From Bacteroidales bacterium M8 (GTDB lineage: Bacteria; Bacteroidota; Bacteroidia; Bacteroidales; Muribaculaceae), in contig LUJS01000042.1 of the NCBI GenBank assembly GCA_001689495.1, forward strand, positions 70,303 to 134,302: a DNA stretch of 64,000 bases. The letters run 5' to 3'. A model generated the notes under the pieces. The model searched no databases. It saw only the letters and a list, made by a program, of their open reading frames with translations, and was not told where the DNA came from. Made by a program: the position numbers and the translations under genes. Numbering within the stretch: the stretch's first letter is position 1; the number at the start of each line of letters is the position of its first letter. Shown in pieces: positions 16,795 to 26,765 of the stretch.

Positions 16795-18309
16795 ATGGCT
16801 AAAAAAGCATTGTTAATGATTCTGGACGGCTGGGGCATCGGCAACCACACCAAGGGCGATGCCATCTACAGCACTCCGACCCCCTATTGGGACTCACTCG
16901 TCAAGACATATCCCCACAGCGAGCTGCAGGCTTCGGGCGAGAACGTAGGCCTGCCCGACGGCCAGATGGGCAACTCAGAGGTGGGCCACCTCAACATCGG
17001 CGCGGGCCGCATCCTGTATCAGGACCTCGTCAAGATAAACAAGGCGTGTGCCGACGGCTCGATTCTCAAGAATCCCGAGATCGTCGACGCATTCTCCTAT
17101 GCCCGCGACCACGGCAAGGCCATCCACTTCATGGGCCTGACCAGCGACGGCGGCGTACACTCGTCGCTCGACCATCTCTATGCCCTCTGCGACATAGCCA
17201 AGGAGTATGGCCTCGACAAGGTCTACATCCACTGTTTCATGGACGGCCGCGACACCGACCCCCGCTCGGGCAAGGGCTTCATCGAGGGTCTCGAGGCCCA
17301 CTGCGCCAAGTCGGCCGGCAAGATCGCGTCAATCATCGGCCGCTATTATGCAATGGATCGCGACAAGCGCTGGGAGCGCGTCAAGGTGGCATACGACCTG
17401 CTGGTCAAGGGCGAGGGCGCTCAGGAATCCGACATGGCTGCCGCCGTGCAGAAGAGCTATGACGAGGGCGTGACCGACGAGTTCATCAAGCCCATCCACA
17501 ACTCGACCGTCGACGGCACCATCAAGGAGGGCGACGCCGTCATCTTCTTCAACTATCGCAACGACCGTGCCAAGGAGCTCACCGTGGCCCTGACGCAGCA
17601 CGACATCCCCGAGGCCGACATGAAGGTCGTGCCCGGCCTGCAGTACTATTGCATGACCCCCTACGACGCATCGTTCACCGGCGTTCACATCCTCTTCCCC
17701 AAGGAGAATGTCGAGAACACTCTGGGCGAATATCTCTCGAGCCTCGACAAGGCACAGCTCCACATAGCCGAGACCGAGAAGTATGCACACGTCACGTTCT
17801 TCTTCAACGGAGGCCGCGAGGCACCCTACGAGGGCGAGGAGCGCATCCTCGTGGCATCGCCCAAGGTGGCAACCTACGACCTCAAGCCCGAGATGAGCGC
17901 ATACGAGGTCAAGGACAAGCTGGTCGAGGCCATCGGTCAGGAGAAATATGACTTCATCGTGGTCAACTACGCCAACGGCGACATGGTGGGCCACACAGGC
18001 GTCTACGAGGCCATCTGCAAGGCAGTCAAGGCCGTGGACGAGTGCGTGCGCGACACCGTCGAGGCCGCCAAGAAGGCCGGATACGAGGTCATCATCATCG
18101 CCGACCACGGCAATGCCGACAACGCCATCAACGCCGACGGCACCCCCAACACGGCACACTCGCTCAACCCCGTGCCCTGCATCTATGTCACCGACCGCAA
18201 GGACGCCACCGTCCATGACGGCCGTCTGGCAGACGTGGCTCCGACCATCCTCAAGATCATGGGCCTCCCGCAGCCCAAGGAGATGACCGGAACGCCCCTC
18301 ATCGGCTGA
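16795..18309 (+). CDS. gpmI: 2,3-bisphosphoglycerate-independent phosphoglycerate mutase
   Basis: A 504-residue dimanganese enzyme of the alkaline phosphatase superfamily that interconverts 3- and 2-phosphoglycerate in glycolysis. It shows the N-terminal metal ligand segment LMILDGWG, the nucleophile serine in MGNSEVGHLNIGAGR, DGRDTDP, and the C-terminal metal-binding IADHGNADN with TAHSLNPVP. Length is as expected. It is monocistronic, flanked by its own promoter and a strong terminator. Confidence 0.97.
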   Translation: MAKKALLMILDGWGIGNHTKGDAIYSTPTPYWDSLVKTYPHSELQASGENVGLPDGQMGNSEVGHLNIGAGRILYQDLVKINKACADGSILKNPEIVDAFSYARDHGKAIHFMGLTSDGGVHSSLDHLYALCDIAKEYGLDKVYIHCFMDGRDTDPRSGKGFIEGLEAHCAKSAGKIASIIGRYYAMDRDKRWERVKVAYDLLVKGEGAQESDMAAAVQKSYDEGVTDEFIKPIHNSTVDGTIKEGDAVIFFNYRNDRAKELTVALTQHDIPEADMKVVPGLQYYCMTPYDASFTGVHILFPKENVENTLGEYLSSLDKAQLHIAETEKYAHVTFFFNGGREAPYEGEERILVASPKVATYDLKPEMSAYEVKDKLVEAIGQEKYDFIVVNYANGDMVGHTGVYEAICKAVKAVDECVRDTVEAAKKAGYEVIIIADHGNADNAINADGTPNTAHSLNPVPCIYVTDRKDATVHDGRLADVAPTILKIMGLPQPKEMTGTPLIG

Positions 18310-18332
18310 TAGGGATTCCGTCCCCCAAACAC

Positions 18333-18368
18333 AAAACCGGCGCAACCCCGTGGCTGCGCCGGTTTTTT
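18333..18368 (+). terminator. Terminator of gpmI
   Basis: A perfect 12-bp stem AAAACCGGCGCA/TGCGCCGGTTTT (18333-18344 with 18355-18366) is followed by more T residues. Confidence 0.92.
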
Positions 18369-18401
18369 ATTATTTTGATTGGAGCTATCTTTCTAAAAGG
18401 T

Positions 18402-18650
18402 CTAATTGACTGATTTGAGCATGCTCTCGACGTCGGTCGTGTCTATGGGGCCTTCGGTCTTGCCTGCCCGCGCGTCGTTGAGCGAGTTCATGGTCTCGGC
18501 GTTCGGCTCGTGATAGACCGCGTCAAGCAGGATGCCTTCGACGTAATTGTTGAGGCTGCGGCGGTCTTTTTGTGCGAGTTCCTTGAGCTTGTCGATCAGA
18601 TAGACCGGAAGACGGAACACGTGGGCTTTCTTTTCGATTGATATATCCAT
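18402..18650 (-). CDS. Orphan ribbon-helix-helix antitoxin-like protein
   Basis: An 82-residue protein. Residues 1-45 fit a ribbon-helix-helix fold: a short strand (KAHVFRLP) followed by two helices (YLIDKLKELAQKD and SLNNYVEGILLDAVYH). The tail contains the ETMNSLNDARAGK segment, resembling toxin-binding tails of Bacteroidetes type II antitoxins. No toxin gene adjoins it; its downstream side meets the gpmI terminator. Its promoter has near-consensus boxes with a dyad between them, suggesting autoregulation. Toxin neutralisation is therefore unproven; it could be a free transcriptional regulator. Confidence 0.72.
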   Translation of the reverse strand: MDISIEKKAHVFRLPVYLIDKLKELAQKDRRSLNNYVEGILLDAVYHEPNAETMNSLNDARAGKTEGPIDTTDVESMLKSVN

Positions 18651-18669
18651 TGTGATTTCATTTTGATTG

Positions 18670-18701
18670 CAAATATATGATATTTTATAATCATAAACAA
18701 A
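18670..18701 (-). promoter_or_regulatory. Promoter of the antitoxin-like gene with an operator-like dyad
   Basis: On the minus strand TTTG (18701-18698) and TATATTTG (18677-18670) are separated by exactly 20 bp, an ideal Bacteroidetes promoter. The spacer contains an inverted repeat TATGAT-N8-ATCATA (18676-18695), well placed for autorepression by the encoded ribbon-helix-helix protein. Confidence 0.75.
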
Positions 18702-18738
18702 CCCGCGGCCCGCGATGTTGCGGTCTGCGCCGGTTTTT
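18700..18738 (+). terminator. Possible imperfect terminator upstream of nuoA
   Basis: An imperfect GC-rich stem (AACC...GGTT outside, CGCGG..CCGC with GCGG..TGCG inside) is followed by TTTTTG. The 3' part repeats the gpmI terminator arm TGCGCCGGTTTTT. It may insulate the nuo operon from upstream transcription. Confidence 0.35.
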
Positions 18739-18834
18739 GTTCTTTTCGTGCCAATTATTGGTACAAAGCGATTTTTTTTGCTGAAACACTGAAATGAGTG
18801 TGAGAAAAAGTGAACGTAATTGCGGAAAAATTTC

Positions 18835-18842
18835 TATATTTG
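18835..18842 (+). promoter_or_regulatory. -7 box of the nuo-atp operon
   Basis: TATATTTG matches TAnnTTTG and is about 103 bp before the nuoA start, giving a leader of roughly 95 bases. No clear -33 TTTG is seen. It is the only well-matched box found ahead of the 18-gene run. Confidence 0.65.
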
Positions 18843-18856
18843 CACTGACTTTTGGT

Positions 18857-18888
18857 CCTCCGGCATCCGCTGAACAGGTGCTCGGAGG
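18857..18888 (+). promoter_or_regulatory. Hairpin in the nuoA leader
   Basis: CCTCCG (18857-18862) pairs with CGGAGG (18883-18888) inside the predicted 5' untranslated leader of the operon. It is not followed by a T run, so it is more likely a stability or translation-control element than a terminator. Confidence 0.4.
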
Positions 18889-18945
18889 GTTAATCGGTTG
18901 TAATACCGCGAATTACAGCGAAGAAAATTAGTTTTAAACTACAAT

Positions 18946-19314
18946 ATGATAGCTCTAGAAATTCAAAACGTCACCCTCGCCTTCGTGGCCCTGCTCACGG
19001 GCGCTGCCCTTGTGGCCGCAGCGTTGCTCATCGCGAGGTTGATTTCGCCGAGTTCCTACAATCCGCAGAAGGGAGAAGCCTATGAGTGCGGTATCCCCAC
19101 CCGTGGCGAGTCGATGGCTCAGTTCAAGGTGGGTTATTACCTGTTTGCCATCCTCTTTCTGATGTTCGATGTCGAGACCGTTTTCCTCTATCCGTGGGCC
19201 GTGAGGGTCCATGAGCTGGGCACCGAGGGTCTCACCGCCATCGCTGTATTTTTCGCAATCATTGTGCTGGGCCTTGTATATGCTTGGCGGAAAGGAGCTC
19301 TGGAATGGAAGTGA
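18946..19314 (+). CDS. nuoA: NADH-quinone oxidoreductase subunit A
   Basis: A small membrane subunit of complex I, 122 residues, with three hydrophobic helices. The conserved inter-helix loop YECGIPTRGES and the FDVETVFLYPWA segment are typical of NuoA/ND3. It is the first gene of the operon and overlaps nuoB by 10 bp. Confidence 0.95.
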   Translation: MIALEIQNVTLAFVALLTGAALVAAALLIARLISPSSYNPQKGEAYECGIPTRGESMAQFKVGYYLFAILFLMFDVETVFLYPWAVRVHELGTEGLTAIAVFFAIIVLGLVYAWRKGALEWK

Positions 19315-19916
19315 CGACAAAAGGCATGCCCTACGAGGCATGGAAAGACAACGAGTATATCGAGAAACTTGTCAAGGAACTGCAGGAGAACGGCACCAAC
19401 GTCGTCGTCGGCTCTGTAGACCAGCTTATCAACTGGGGGCGGTCCAACTCCATCTGGCCCCTCACCTTCGCCACCAGTTGCTGCGGCATCGAATTCGTGT
19501 CGCTCGGGGCCGCGCGCTATGACATGGCGCGCTTCGGATGGGAAGTGGCGCGAGCCTCGCCCCGTCAGGCCGACTTCATGATGGTGGCCGGTACCATCGT
19601 ACACCGCATGGTGCCCGTGTTCCGCCGCCTCTACGACCAGCTGGCCGAGCCCAAGTACGTGATAGCCTGCGGCAGCTGCGCCATTTCGGGCGGTCCGTTC
19701 AAGAAGAGCTACTGCGTGGCCATGGGCATCGAGGACATCGTGCCCGTCGACGTGTTCGTGCCCGGATGTCCCCCGCGTCCCGAGGCCATGATATACGGCA
19801 TCATGCAGTTGTCGCGCAAGATCAAGGTCGAGAGATTCTTCGGCGGTGTCAACCGCAAGCTGTCACAGGAGGATTTCTTCGCCAGCCATCCCCTGCCCGA
19901 GACAACCGAAGAATAA
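19305..19916 (+). CDS. nuoB: NADH-quinone oxidoreductase subunit B
   Basis: The peripheral-arm subunit carrying the terminal 4Fe-4S cluster N2 that passes electrons to quinone. The ligand set is visible: the tandem cysteines in TSCCGIEF, the cysteine in CGSCAISGG and that in VPGCPPRPE. The ATG at 19305 (MEVTTKGM) gives 203 residues and a short overlap with nuoA; an in-frame TTG at 19284 is less likely. Confidence 0.95.
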   Translation: MEVTTKGMPYEAWKDNEYIEKLVKELQENGTNVVVGSVDQLINWGRSNSIWPLTFATSCCGIEFVSLGAARYDMARFGWEVARASPRQADFMMVAGTIVHRMVPVFRRLYDQLAEPKYVIACGSCAISGGPFKKSYCVAMGIEDIVPVDVFVPGCPPRPEAMIYGIMQLSRKIKVERFFGGVNRKLSQEDFFASHPLPETTEE

Positions 19917-19963
19917 CGCACCCACACCATATTTAACCATCCAACAATCACATTATTGATATA

Positions 19964-21592
19964 ATGGCCAATACACAGGAAAAGATTGCAAAACTGTTCC
20001 CGGACGTAACTTTCGATCAGGGCAACGCCGGCCTCGAGCTCAACGTGGCCGACGCCTCGTGGCACGCCGTGGCATCGGCCCTCAGACACGAGCTGGGGTT
20101 TGATTTCCTCGTCACCATCGCAGGTATGGACTGGCTCGAAAACGGCATGGGGTGTGTCTATTATCTCGTCGCCACCGACCGCAACGAGTGCCTCAAGGTC
20201 AAGGTCATGGCTACCGGCGACAGGGAGAAACCCTTCGTACACTCTGTCCATGACCTCTGGGACATAGCCACCATATACGAGCGCGAGGTCTATGACTATC
20301 TCGGCATCATATTCATCAACAATCCCGACATGCGCCGCCTGTTCCTCAACATCGACTGGAACGGCTATCCCCTGCGCAAGGACTATGACGAGAATCCCGA
20401 GATAAACCCCGTCTCGATCAAGAACGAGCGCCAGACAGACTTCACCGAGTCGTGGGTCGAGAAGGGCGGCAAGATCGTCAAGGAGACTAACCGCATCTTC
20501 CAGCCCGAGGACTTCGTGGTCAACATAGGCCCGCAGCACCCCGCAACTCACGGCGTGCTCCGCTTCCGCACCGCCGTCGACGGCGAGACCATCAAGAAGA
20601 TCGACGTCTATCTGGGATACATCCACCGCGGCGTCGAGAAGATTTGCGAGAAGGACACCTATGCTCAGACTCTCCACTTCATGGACCGTCTGGACTATTT
20701 CTCGGCACACAACTATCACCACGGCCTCTGCATGCTCTATGAGGAGGCTGCCGGCATCGAGGTGAACAAGCGCATTCAGGTGATCCGAGTGCTCATGGAC
20801 GAGCTGTCGCGCATCGCCTCGCACTGCCTCTTCATCGGCACATACTGCATGGACCTCGGCGCCACCACGATGCTTTTCTACGCCCTGCGCGTGCGCGAGC
20901 AGATACTCGACATCATGGAGCGCACCTGCGGCGCCCGCATGACGTTCAACTACTCGTGCATCGGCGGCGTGATGCAGGACCTCCACCCCGACTTTGTCAA
21001 GGATGTCCACGCGCTGCTCGAGGTGCTCCCCAAGAATATACGCGAATACAACACCCTCTTCACCGGCAACGTCATCGCCAAGGACCGCATGGAGAACGTG
21101 GGCGTGCTGACCCGCGAGGACGCAATCTCGTGGGCCGTTTCCGGCCCCAACGGACGCGCCTCGGGCTGGGCCTGCGACGTGCGCAAGAACTTCCCCTATG
21201 CCGTCTATGACGAGGTCGACTTTGACGAGGTGGTGCTTGAGGAGGGCGATGCCATGGCCCGCTTCAAGCTGCGCATCCTCGAGATGGAGCAGAGCGCCCG
21301 CATCATCGAGCAGCTCATCGACAACATCCCCGAGGGCGACTTCCAAGTCAAGGTGCCCAAGGTGCTCAAGATACCCGCAGGCCACTGGTTCAAGATGGTC
21401 GAGGGTTGCCGCGGCACGTTCGGCCTCTATCTCGAGAGCGACGGCGGCACCAAGCCCTACCGACTCAAGATAGCTCCCCCCTGTCTGCCCGCCGCAGCCG
21501 TGGTCGACCACATCACCGAGGGCTCGAAGATCGCAGACCTCATCACCATCGGCGGCTCGATGGACTATATCGTGCCCGACATAGACCGCTGA
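19964..21592 (+). CDS. nuoCD: NADH-quinone oxidoreductase subunits C and D, fused
   Basis: A 542-residue fusion of the 30-kDa (NuoC, about residues 1-150) and 49-kDa (NuoD, about 180-542) subunits. The C part has DLWDIATIYEREVYDYLGI; the D part starts with IGPQHPATHGVLRF and YLGYIHRGVEK, which line the quinone site next to NuoB. The fused form is known from Escherichia and Bacteroidetes. Confidence 0.95.
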   Translation: MANTQEKIAKLFPDVTFDQGNAGLELNVADASWHAVASALRHELGFDFLVTIAGMDWLENGMGCVYYLVATDRNECLKVKVMATGDREKPFVHSVHDLWDIATIYEREVYDYLGIIFINNPDMRRLFLNIDWNGYPLRKDYDENPEINPVSIKNERQTDFTESWVEKGGKIVKETNRIFQPEDFVVNIGPQHPATHGVLRFRTAVDGETIKKIDVYLGYIHRGVEKICEKDTYAQTLHFMDRLDYFSAHNYHHGLCMLYEEAAGIEVNKRIQVIRVLMDELSRIASHCLFIGTYCMDLGATTMLFYALRVREQILDIMERTCGARMTFNYSCIGGVMQDLHPDFVKDVHALLEVLPKNIREYNTLFTGNVIAKDRMENVGVLTREDAISWAVSGPNGRASGWACDVRKNFPYAVYDEVDFDEVVLEEGDAMARFKLRILEMEQSARIIEQLIDNIPEGDFQVKVPKVLKIPAGHWFKMVEGCRGTFGLYLESDGGTKPYRLKIAPPCLPAAAVVDHITEGSKIADLITIGGSMDYIVPDIDR

Positions 21593-21655
21593 TGCCCGCC
21601 AGACCGAGAGAATAATATACCAGTCATAACTCCATAAACCAATCAGTAAGCGATT

Positions 21656-22732
21656 ATGCAAGACTTATCAGTAGGAACCGCTTGGTTTCATTCCTTCCTG
21701 CTCGGCTACATCCCCGAGTGGGCGGCAGTCACCCTCGAGTGTCTGCTGATCGGAGTGGGTCTGTTGCTCCTCTATTCAGTCCTCGCACTGTTCTACATCC
21801 TGTTCGAGCGCAAGGTCTGCGCCGCCTTCCAGTGCCGTCTCGGCCCCAACCGCGTCGGTCCGTGGGGTCTGTTGCAGAGCGTTGCCGACATGTTCAAGAT
21901 TCTCATCAAGGAGCTCATCTCGCTCAACCATGTCGACAAGTTCCTCTTTGCCCTCGCACCCTATCTGGTCATCATAGCCTCGATGCTGGCATTTGCCGTG
22001 CTGCCGTGGGGCAACGGCCTCGAGATCATCAACTTCAACGTCGGCATCTTCTTCCTGCTGGCCGTGTCGAGCATCGGCGTGCTTGGCATCCTGCTGGCAG
22101 GATGGTCGTCAAACAACAAGTTCACCCTCATCGGCGCTCTCCGTTCGGGCGCGCAGATGGTGAGCTACGAGCTCTCGATGGGACTCTGCGTGGTGACGAT
22201 GGTCGTCATCGCCGGCACCATGAACGTCCACGAGATCTGCATGGCTCAGGAGCACCTGTGGTTCATCTTCTCGGGCCACGTCCCCGCCATCATCGCCTTC
22301 GTCATCTTCATGATTGCCGGTACCGCCGAGACCAACCGTGGCCCGTTTGACCTCCCCGAGGCCGAGAGCGAGCTCACTGCCGGCTATCACACCGAGTATT
22401 CGGGCATCCACTTCGGATTCTTCTATCTGGCCGAATACCTCAACCTCTTCATCGTGTCGGGTGTCGCAGCGCTGCTCTTCTTTGGCGGCTGGATGCCCCT
22501 GCACATCCCCGGATTCGACGCCTTCAACCACATCATGGACTTCATACCCTCTGTCGTGTGGTTCATCGCCAAGGCCATCGGCCTGTCGTTCATCATAATT
22601 TGGTTCAAGTGGACATTCCCCCGTCTGCGCATCGACCAGCTGCTCTCGCTCGAGTGGAAGTACCTCCTGCCCATCAACCTCTTCAACCTCGTTCTGATGG
22701 TGCTCGTGGTCACATTCGGCCTCTACCTATGA
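21656..22732 (+). CDS. nuoH: NADH-quinone oxidoreductase subunit H
   Basis: The membrane subunit (358 residues, eight to nine helices) that joins the peripheral and membrane arms and forms part of the quinone tunnel. Signatures are ERKVCAAFQCRLGPNRVGP near residue 50 and the conserved acidic loop RGPFDLPEAESEL, followed by EYLNLF. After this gene the operon switches to ATP synthase genes, and nuoI does not appear until about 7 kb later. Confidence 0.96.
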   Translation: MQDLSVGTAWFHSFLLGYIPEWAAVTLECLLIGVGLLLLYSVLALFYILFERKVCAAFQCRLGPNRVGPWGLLQSVADMFKILIKELISLNHVDKFLFALAPYLVIIASMLAFAVLPWGNGLEIINFNVGIFFLLAVSSIGVLGILLAGWSSNNKFTLIGALRSGAQMVSYELSMGLCVVTMVVIAGTMNVHEICMAQEHLWFIFSGHVPAIIAFVIFMIAGTAETNRGPFDLPEAESELTAGYHTEYSGIHFGFFYLAEYLNLFIVSGVAALLFFGGWMPLHIPGFDAFNHIMDFIPSVVWFIAKAIGLSFIIIWFKWTFPRLRIDQLLSLEWKYLLPINLFNLVLMVLVVTFGLYL

Positions 22733-22741
22733 CAATCGAAA

Positions 22742-22850
22742 TAGGGTTATAAGGTTATAGGGTTAAAGGGTTATTGGGTTAATTCCCAATTCCCCATTCC
22801 CAACTCCCAATTCCCAATTCCCAACTCCCAATTCCCCATTCCCAATTCCG
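22742..22850. repeat. Degenerate 7-8 bp tandem repeats at the nuoH/atpD junction
   Basis: Two blocks lie in the 183-bp gap. The first (22742-22779) repeats GGGTTA-type units; the second (22780-22849) repeats 7-mers of the form TTCCCAA, TTCCCCA and CTCCCAA about ten times. The blocks are roughly complementary, and at their junction ATTGGG-N6-CCCAAT can form a hairpin. No TAnnTTTG box or T-run terminator is present, so transcription may continue into atpD. Confidence 0.85.
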
Positions 22851-22915
22851 ATTGTTCCTTCTCTGCCTTAATCTCTAAACCCCCAAAACTCAAACCCTTC
22901 TCAACCATAATCCCG

Positions 22916-24427
<1,512 letters not shown>

Positions 24428-24466
24428 TCACCTCAGACACCCATCCTTAAATCCAGACAGCAGAAT

Positions 24467-24700
24467 ATGACACTCAAAATCATATCGGCCGAAGACGTCC
24501 TCTTCGAGGGCGAGGCCTCGGTGGTGCATCTGCCGGGCACTCAGGGAGCATTCACGGTGCTGCCGGGCCATGCCTCGCTCATCTCCACGCTCACACCCGG
24601 ACGTGTGCGCTATACGGCCTCTGACGGCGAACACGACATCGACATCCAAGGCGGTGTCGCCGACGTCGACAACAACATCGTGTCTGTCTGCATCTACTAA
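24467..24700 (+). CDS. atpC: ATP synthase F1 subunit epsilon, short form
   Basis: Only 77 residues: the N-terminal beta-sandwich (LKIISAEDVLFEG, GAFTVLPGHASLIS) is complete, but the C-terminal two-helix domain that inhibits ATP hydrolysis in longer homologues is missing. Similar short forms occur in other Bacteroidetes. It ends 6 bp before atpB. Confidence 0.9.
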   Translation: MTLKIISAEDVLFEGEASVVHLPGTQGAFTVLPGHASLISTLTPGRVRYTASDGEHDIDIQGGVADVDNNIVSVCIY

Positions 24701-24706
24701 TCCAGC

Positions 24707-25855
24707 ATGACCATGAAGACGATGAAACATATCATCACCGCGATCACGCTCGCCGTTGTCGGCCTGCTGCTCCCCGGCACCGTCTCGGCCTCGGCCCTCG
24801 CCGAAGGTCACGAGGACGACAAGCTGGTCGAGGAGGTCGAGAAGGGTGTCGACGCCAAAGACATCATATTCGAGCACTTGGGCGACGGATACGGATGGGA
24901 GGTGCCCTTCAATCATCACAAGCGCATCCCTCTCCCCGTCATCGTCTGGGCCTCGGACGGACTGCATGTCTTCTCGTCGGCCCGCGTGACCCACGGCCAG
25001 ACATACCGCGACGGCAATCTCGAGTTCAGGATAGCCGGCAAGGATAGCCCCTACAAGGGCAAGGTGGTCGAGATTAAGGGCGGCGAGGAGATCAAGCCCG
25101 CCTTCGACATCTCGATAACCAAGAATGTCTGCGCCCTGTTCATATCCGTGCTGCTGTGCGCGTGGTGCATACTCGACGTGGCACGCTGGCACAAGCGTCA
25201 GGGCCTCAAGGCTCCCCGCAAGATGACAGGCGCCATCGAGTTCCTGATACTCTTCATCTATGACGGAGTCATCAAGCCCACCCTCAAGGACAAGGCAACC
25301 CGCTTCGCTCCCTATCTGCTCACGGTCTTCTTCTTCATCCTCGTGATGAACCTGCTGGGCCTGATAGTGATATTCCCCGGCGGCGCCAACCTCACCGGCA
25401 ACATCGCCGTGACACTGGTGCTGGCCCTGCTCACGTTCTTCATCACCAACCTGTGTGCCACCAAGCACTACTGGAAGGAGATCTTTAACCCCGACGTGCC
25501 TTGGTGGCTCAAGTGGCCCATCCCCATCATGCCGGTCATCGAGCTGTTCGGCATCTTCACCAAGCCCGCCGCGCTCACCGTGCGTCTCTTCGCCAACATG
25601 ATGGGCGGCCACATGATCGTCATCGTGCTCACGCTGCTCATATTCATCTTTGCGTTCATGGGACCCGTCGTCACCGGAGCCACCGCCGTGGTGTCGATAC
25701 TCTTCTCGGTGTTCATGCTCTGCATCGACGTTCTGGTCAGCTTCATTCAGGCATACGTGTTCACCATGCTCTCGACCCTCTTCATAGCCCTCGGGCAGGA
25801 AGACGGCCACCACGAGGAGCACAAGACCGACGAGGCTCCCGCACCGGCCCATTGA
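24707..25855 (+). CDS. atpB: ATP synthase F0 subunit a with N-terminal signal and extension
   Basis: The proton-channel subunit, 382 residues, longer than the 240-270 of Escherichia. The first 26 or so residues look like a signal peptide (VVGLLLPGTVSASA), followed by an acidic and then a soluble segment of about 110 residues before the first membrane helix of the conserved part. The essential arginine is in LTVRLFANMMGGH. Bacteroidetes a subunits commonly have such an extracytoplasmic N-terminal domain. Confidence 0.93.
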   Translation: MTMKTMKHIITAITLAVVGLLLPGTVSASALAEGHEDDKLVEEVEKGVDAKDIIFEHLGDGYGWEVPFNHHKRIPLPVIVWASDGLHVFSSARVTHGQTYRDGNLEFRIAGKDSPYKGKVVEIKGGEEIKPAFDISITKNVCALFISVLLCAWCILDVARWHKRQGLKAPRKMTGAIEFLILFIYDGVIKPTLKDKATRFAPYLLTVFFFILVMNLLGLIVIFPGGANLTGNIAVTLVLALLTFFITNLCATKHYWKEIFNPDVPWWLKWPIPIMPVIELFGIFTKPAALTVRLFANMMGGHMIVIVLTLLIFIFAFMGPVVTGATAVVSILFSVFMLCIDVLVSFIQAYVFTMLSTLFIALGQEDGHHEEHKTDEAPAPAH

Positions 25856-25943
25856 GCGGCATGAAACCATAGACTCTCTTCTCGCCAACTCCCCTCCATA
25901 GACTAAAACTCTAAACTAATCACCAATAAAACTCCTTACCACT

Positions 25944-26189
25944 ATGTTAGCAACAATCTTAGCAGCAATTGAAGGACTTCTCGGTCTCGGCGCCTGCATC
26001 GGCGCAGCCATCGCAGCCATCGGCGCCGGCATCGGCATCGGCAAAATCGGCGGTTCCGCAATGGAGGCCATCGCCCGTCAGCCCGAGGCTACCGGCGACA
26101 TCCGAAGCAACATGATCGTCATCGCCGCCCTTATCGAGGGTGTCGCTCTCTTTGCCGTCATCGTCTGCATTCTCGCAATGTTCGTTTAA
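25944..26189 (+). CDS. atpE: ATP synthase F0 subunit c
   Basis: The ring subunit, 81 residues in two helices joined by the polar loop AIARQPEATG. The ion-binding glutamate is in helix 2 (ALIEGVALF). It is followed by Gly, not by the Ser/Thr of sodium-binding rings, so proton coupling is expected. Confidence 0.95.
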   Translation: MLATILAAIEGLLGLGACIGAAIAAIGAGIGIGKIGGSAMEAIARQPEATGDIRSNMIVIAALIEGVALFAVIVCILAMFV

Positions 26190-26225
26190 TTCCGGGCTTC
26201 AACTCACTCACCCAGTCAGTAAGCT

Positions 26226-26723
26226 ATGGAACTATTCACGCCTGATTTCGGTCTGGTCTTCTGGATGTTCGTGTCCTTTGCCATTCTCTTCGTCATACTG
26301 TGGCGTTGGGGCTGGCCCGCGATCATGAAGGGAGTCAACGACCGTGCCGACCTCATCGACAAGGGTGTGGAGTATGCTCAAAATGCCAAAGAACAGCTTG
26401 ACCATGCCCGCGAAGAGGCGGATAGACAGATAGCCGAAGCTCGCCGCCAGCAAGCCGAAACGCTCCGCGAGGCCGAGAAGATGAAGACACAGATCATCGA
26501 GGAAGCTCGCGTGGCCGCGCAAGCCGAAGCCAAGAAAGTGATGGATGCCGCCAAGGTCTCCATCGAACAGGACCGCAAAGCCGCCCAGCAGCAGTTCCGC
26601 AACGAGGTCTCGACCTTCGCGCTGGACATCGCCCAGAAGGTGGTGCGCAACCAGATGAAGCAGGAGAGCGCGCAGCAAAAGCTCGTCAGCTCACTGCTCG
26701 ACGAAATGGAGAAACAAAACTAA
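26226..26723 (+). CDS. atpF: ATP synthase F0 subunit b
   Basis: The peripheral stalk subunit, 165 residues: one N-terminal membrane helix (VFWMFVSFAILFVILW) and a long charged coiled coil rich in Glu, Lys, Ala and Gln (REEADRQIAEARRQQ) that reaches to F1. It lies between atpE and atpH as in the standard Bacteroidetes order. Confidence 0.94.
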   Translation: MELFTPDFGLVFWMFVSFAILFVILWRWGWPAIMKGVNDRADLIDKGVEYAQNAKEQLDHAREEADRQIAEARRQQAETLREAEKMKTQIIEEARVAAQAEAKKVMDAAKVSIEQDRKAAQQQFRNEVSTFALDIAQKVVRNQMKQESAQQKLVSSLLDEMEKQN

Positions 26724-26765
26724 TCCGAAAATCTCTCAACAAACCCTCCGCTCACCAACACAACC

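Noticed and set aside
22780..22850. Possible CRISPR array at the nuoH/atpD gap
   Set aside because: Units are 7 bp with no spacers; it is a simple tandem repeat.
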